Shown here: positions 62,838-64,000 of the stretch, piece by piece
How the letters are laid out: the number at the start of each line of letters is the position of its first letter
Position numbering within the stretch: the first letter of the stretch is position 1
Source: Ectothiorhodospira sp. BSL-9
GTDB lineage: Bacteria; Pseudomonadota; Gammaproteobacteria; Ectothiorhodospirales; Ectothiorhodospiraceae
Direction: 5' to 3'
Assembly: GCF_001632845.1 (NCBI RefSeq)
Contig: NZ_CP011994.1
Coordinates: 1,488,001 to 1,552,000, forward strand
DNA: 64,000 nucleotides
Position numbers and translations under genes: made by a program
Notes under the pieces: model-generated
Database searches by the model: none
Told to the model about the DNA's origin: nothing
What the model saw: the letters and a program-made list of their open reading frames with translations, nothing else

Positions 62838-64000
62838 TCACCCCCGCTCAAATGCCCGGTTCACATGCTCCAGAAATGGTCCGGCCGCCTTGTACCCCAT
62901 CATCCGGTAATCCCGCCTCTCTTCCCCCTGGGCATCAAAGAAGATCATCGCCGGTGGCCCGAACAGCTCGAAGTGTCTCATCAAGTCACGATGATCCGAG
63001 GTGTTGGCGGTCACGTCCGCCTTGAGCAGACGGGTGCCGGAGAGGGCGGCCACCACATCCGGGTCCTGAAAGGTGGTGCGCTCCAGGCGCACGCAGTCCA
63101 CACACCAGTCGGCGTAGAAGTCCAGCATCACCGGCTGACCCGACTCGCGGGCCACGTCCAGCTCACGCTCCAGGTCCGCCAGGCTGTGCACCGGGCGGAA
63201 CGAGAGGCTGGCCTGTTCGCTGGCGGCGCCACCGCCCATGGCCAGGCCGCTCAGGGGGCGGAACACATCCTTGCCCCCGGAGGCGGCGCCGATCATCAGG
63301 ATCACGCCGTAGACCAGGATCACCAGGCCCAGGCCCTTCCACAGGGCCCGCCAGCCGCTGGCGGCATCGGGCAGGGCGGTCAGGGCACCCATGTACACGG
63401 CGGAGACAATCAACAGGGCCGACCACAGCAGCATGGTCACCTGGGCAGGCACCACCCGCTCCAGCAGCCAGATGCCCATGGCCAGCAGCAGGACGCCGAA
63501 TACCGCCTTGACGATATCCATCCATGCCCCGGCCCGGGGCAGGAGCTTGCCGGCCGAGGTGCCCAGGATCAGCAGCGGCACACCCATGCCCATGCTCAGG
63601 CTGAACAGGGCCAGGCCGCCCAGGAAGGCATCGCCGGTGTGGCTGATGTACAGCAGTGCCCCCACCAGCGGGGCGGTCACGCAGGGGCCGACGATGAGGG
63701 CAGAGAGAAAGCCCATGATGCCCGCCCCCATGAGGGTGCCGCCCTGTTGCCGGTTGGAGGCGGCAGAGAGTCTGGTCTGGATGGAGGCCGGTACCTGTAG
63801 TTCATAGAACCCGAACATGGACAGGGCCAGGGCGATGAACACGGCCACGAAGCCGCCGATGATCCAGGGGTTCTGGAAGGCGGCCTGCAGGTTGGCGCCG
63901 GCCAGTCCGGCCAGTACGCCGGCCACGGTATAGGTGAGGGCCATGGCCAGCACGAACACCAGGGAGATGAAGAAGGCCTTGCGGGTGGTGAGATCCTTCT
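62838..64000 (-). CDS. dsbD: thiol:disulfide interchange protein DsbD (3' part, 5' end outside window)
   Basis: Partial; the open frame enters from the window end (KDLTTRKAFFISLVFVLAMA). At least 387 residues are present: most of the transmembrane domain (second membrane cysteine in LIVGPCVTAPLVG) and the complete C-terminal thioredoxin domain with DFYADWCVDCVRLE. The N-terminal periplasmic domain and the first membrane cysteine must lie upstream. It passes reducing power from cytoplasmic thioredoxin to periplasmic partners such as the adjacent TlpA-like protein. Confidence 0.95.
   Translation of the reverse strand, partial: KDLTTRKAFFISLVFVLAMALTYTVAGVLAGLAGANLQAAFQNPWIIGGFVAVFIALALSMFGFYELQVPASIQTRLSAASNRQQGGTLMGAGIMGFLSALIVGPCVTAPLVGALLYISHTGDAFLGGLALFSLSMGMGVPLLILGTSAGKLLPRAGAWMDIVKAVFGVLLLAMGIWLLERVVPAQVTMLLWSALLIVSAVYMGALTALPDAASGWRALWKGLGLVILVYGVILMIGAASGGKDVFRPLSGLAMGGGAASEQASLSFRPVHSLADLERELDVARESGQPVMLDFYADWCVDCVRLERTTFQDPDVVAALSGTRLLKADVTANTSDHRDLMRHFELFGPPAMIFFDAQGEERRDYRMMGYKAAGPFLEHVNRAFERG

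Noticed and set aside
1-64000. CRISPR array
   Set aside because: No regularly spaced direct repeats seen; the only repeats are REP-like palindromes and the Rpn/RAYT duplications.

Overview
The window is chromosomal DNA from a GC-rich gammaproteobacterium. The dnaG / damX-like / dgt / aroB / aroK block, dusB-fis, aroQ-accB-accC and prmA are all in typical gammaproteobacterial arrangements. The Prs/PEP-CTERM exopolysaccharide genes together with RpoH-type and Fur-like sites suggest an environmental member of the Chromatiales/Ectothiorhodospiraceae type. That placement is inferred from gene content and base composition; no 16S gene is present.

Layout. 1-6.5 kb: minus-strand housekeeping operon (aroK, aroB, dgt, damX-like, dnaG), preceded by a 42-residue membrane peptide gene. 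6.7-9.4 kb: Mn/Zn/Fe ABC importer behind a Fur-like box. 9.5-12.3 kb: small YjfB-like protein, an orphan PilV/PilW pair and an HD-GYP protein, followed by an ISAs1-family element. 13.6-18 kb: yicC, DUF2835, Hsp20 with a textbook heat-shock promoter, a CbpA-type DnaJ, moaE/moaD opposite moaC, and an arsenate-reductase-like protein that has lost its catalytic cysteine. 18.2-26.1 kb: asmA, mutY, yggX, tRNA-Phe, pgeF-like, lytic transglycosylase, birA, coaX, a SPOR protein and tRNA-Thr.

26.4-56.6 kb is an exopolysaccharide/PEP-CTERM region broken up by mobile DNA. It opens with an EPS sugar transferase and the PrsK/PrsR two-component pair (26.5-31.6 kb) behind a perfect CRP-type site. Then comes about 13 kb of accessory DNA. 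This holds three copies of an Rpn-family nuclease gene, one intact and one broken RAYT transposase, an IS200/IS605 element (tnpA/tnpB) sitting precisely inside a RelE-type toxin gene, remnants of IS4-, IS21-, IS3- and IS701-family elements, a VAO-type flavoprotein and a PEP-CTERM protein. At 44.7-56.6 kb lie two divergent exosortase-associated acyltransferases of the FeeM/autoinducer-synthase type, a ThiF-nitroreductase fusion in one apparent operon with an RND pump and its adaptor, and the TPR lipoprotein PrsT. No exosortase gene is in the window. The acyltransferases, the ThiF-nitroreductase flavoprotein and the exporter look like a possible pathway for an acylated, exported small molecule tied to the extracellular matrix. 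This is the most interesting candidate system here and is an inference.

56.7-64 kb returns to housekeeping on the minus strand: dusB-fis, a DUF3426 protein, prmA, aroQ-accB-accC, a TlpA-like thioredoxin and the 3' part of dsbD, which runs off the end. A GC-rich REP-like palindrome occurs three times (9.7, 16.3, 62.2 kb). A second motif family (core CCTGTCCCYTT) marks the edges of the RAYT/Rpn modules and recurs in a perfect 29-bp palindrome at 22.8 kb.
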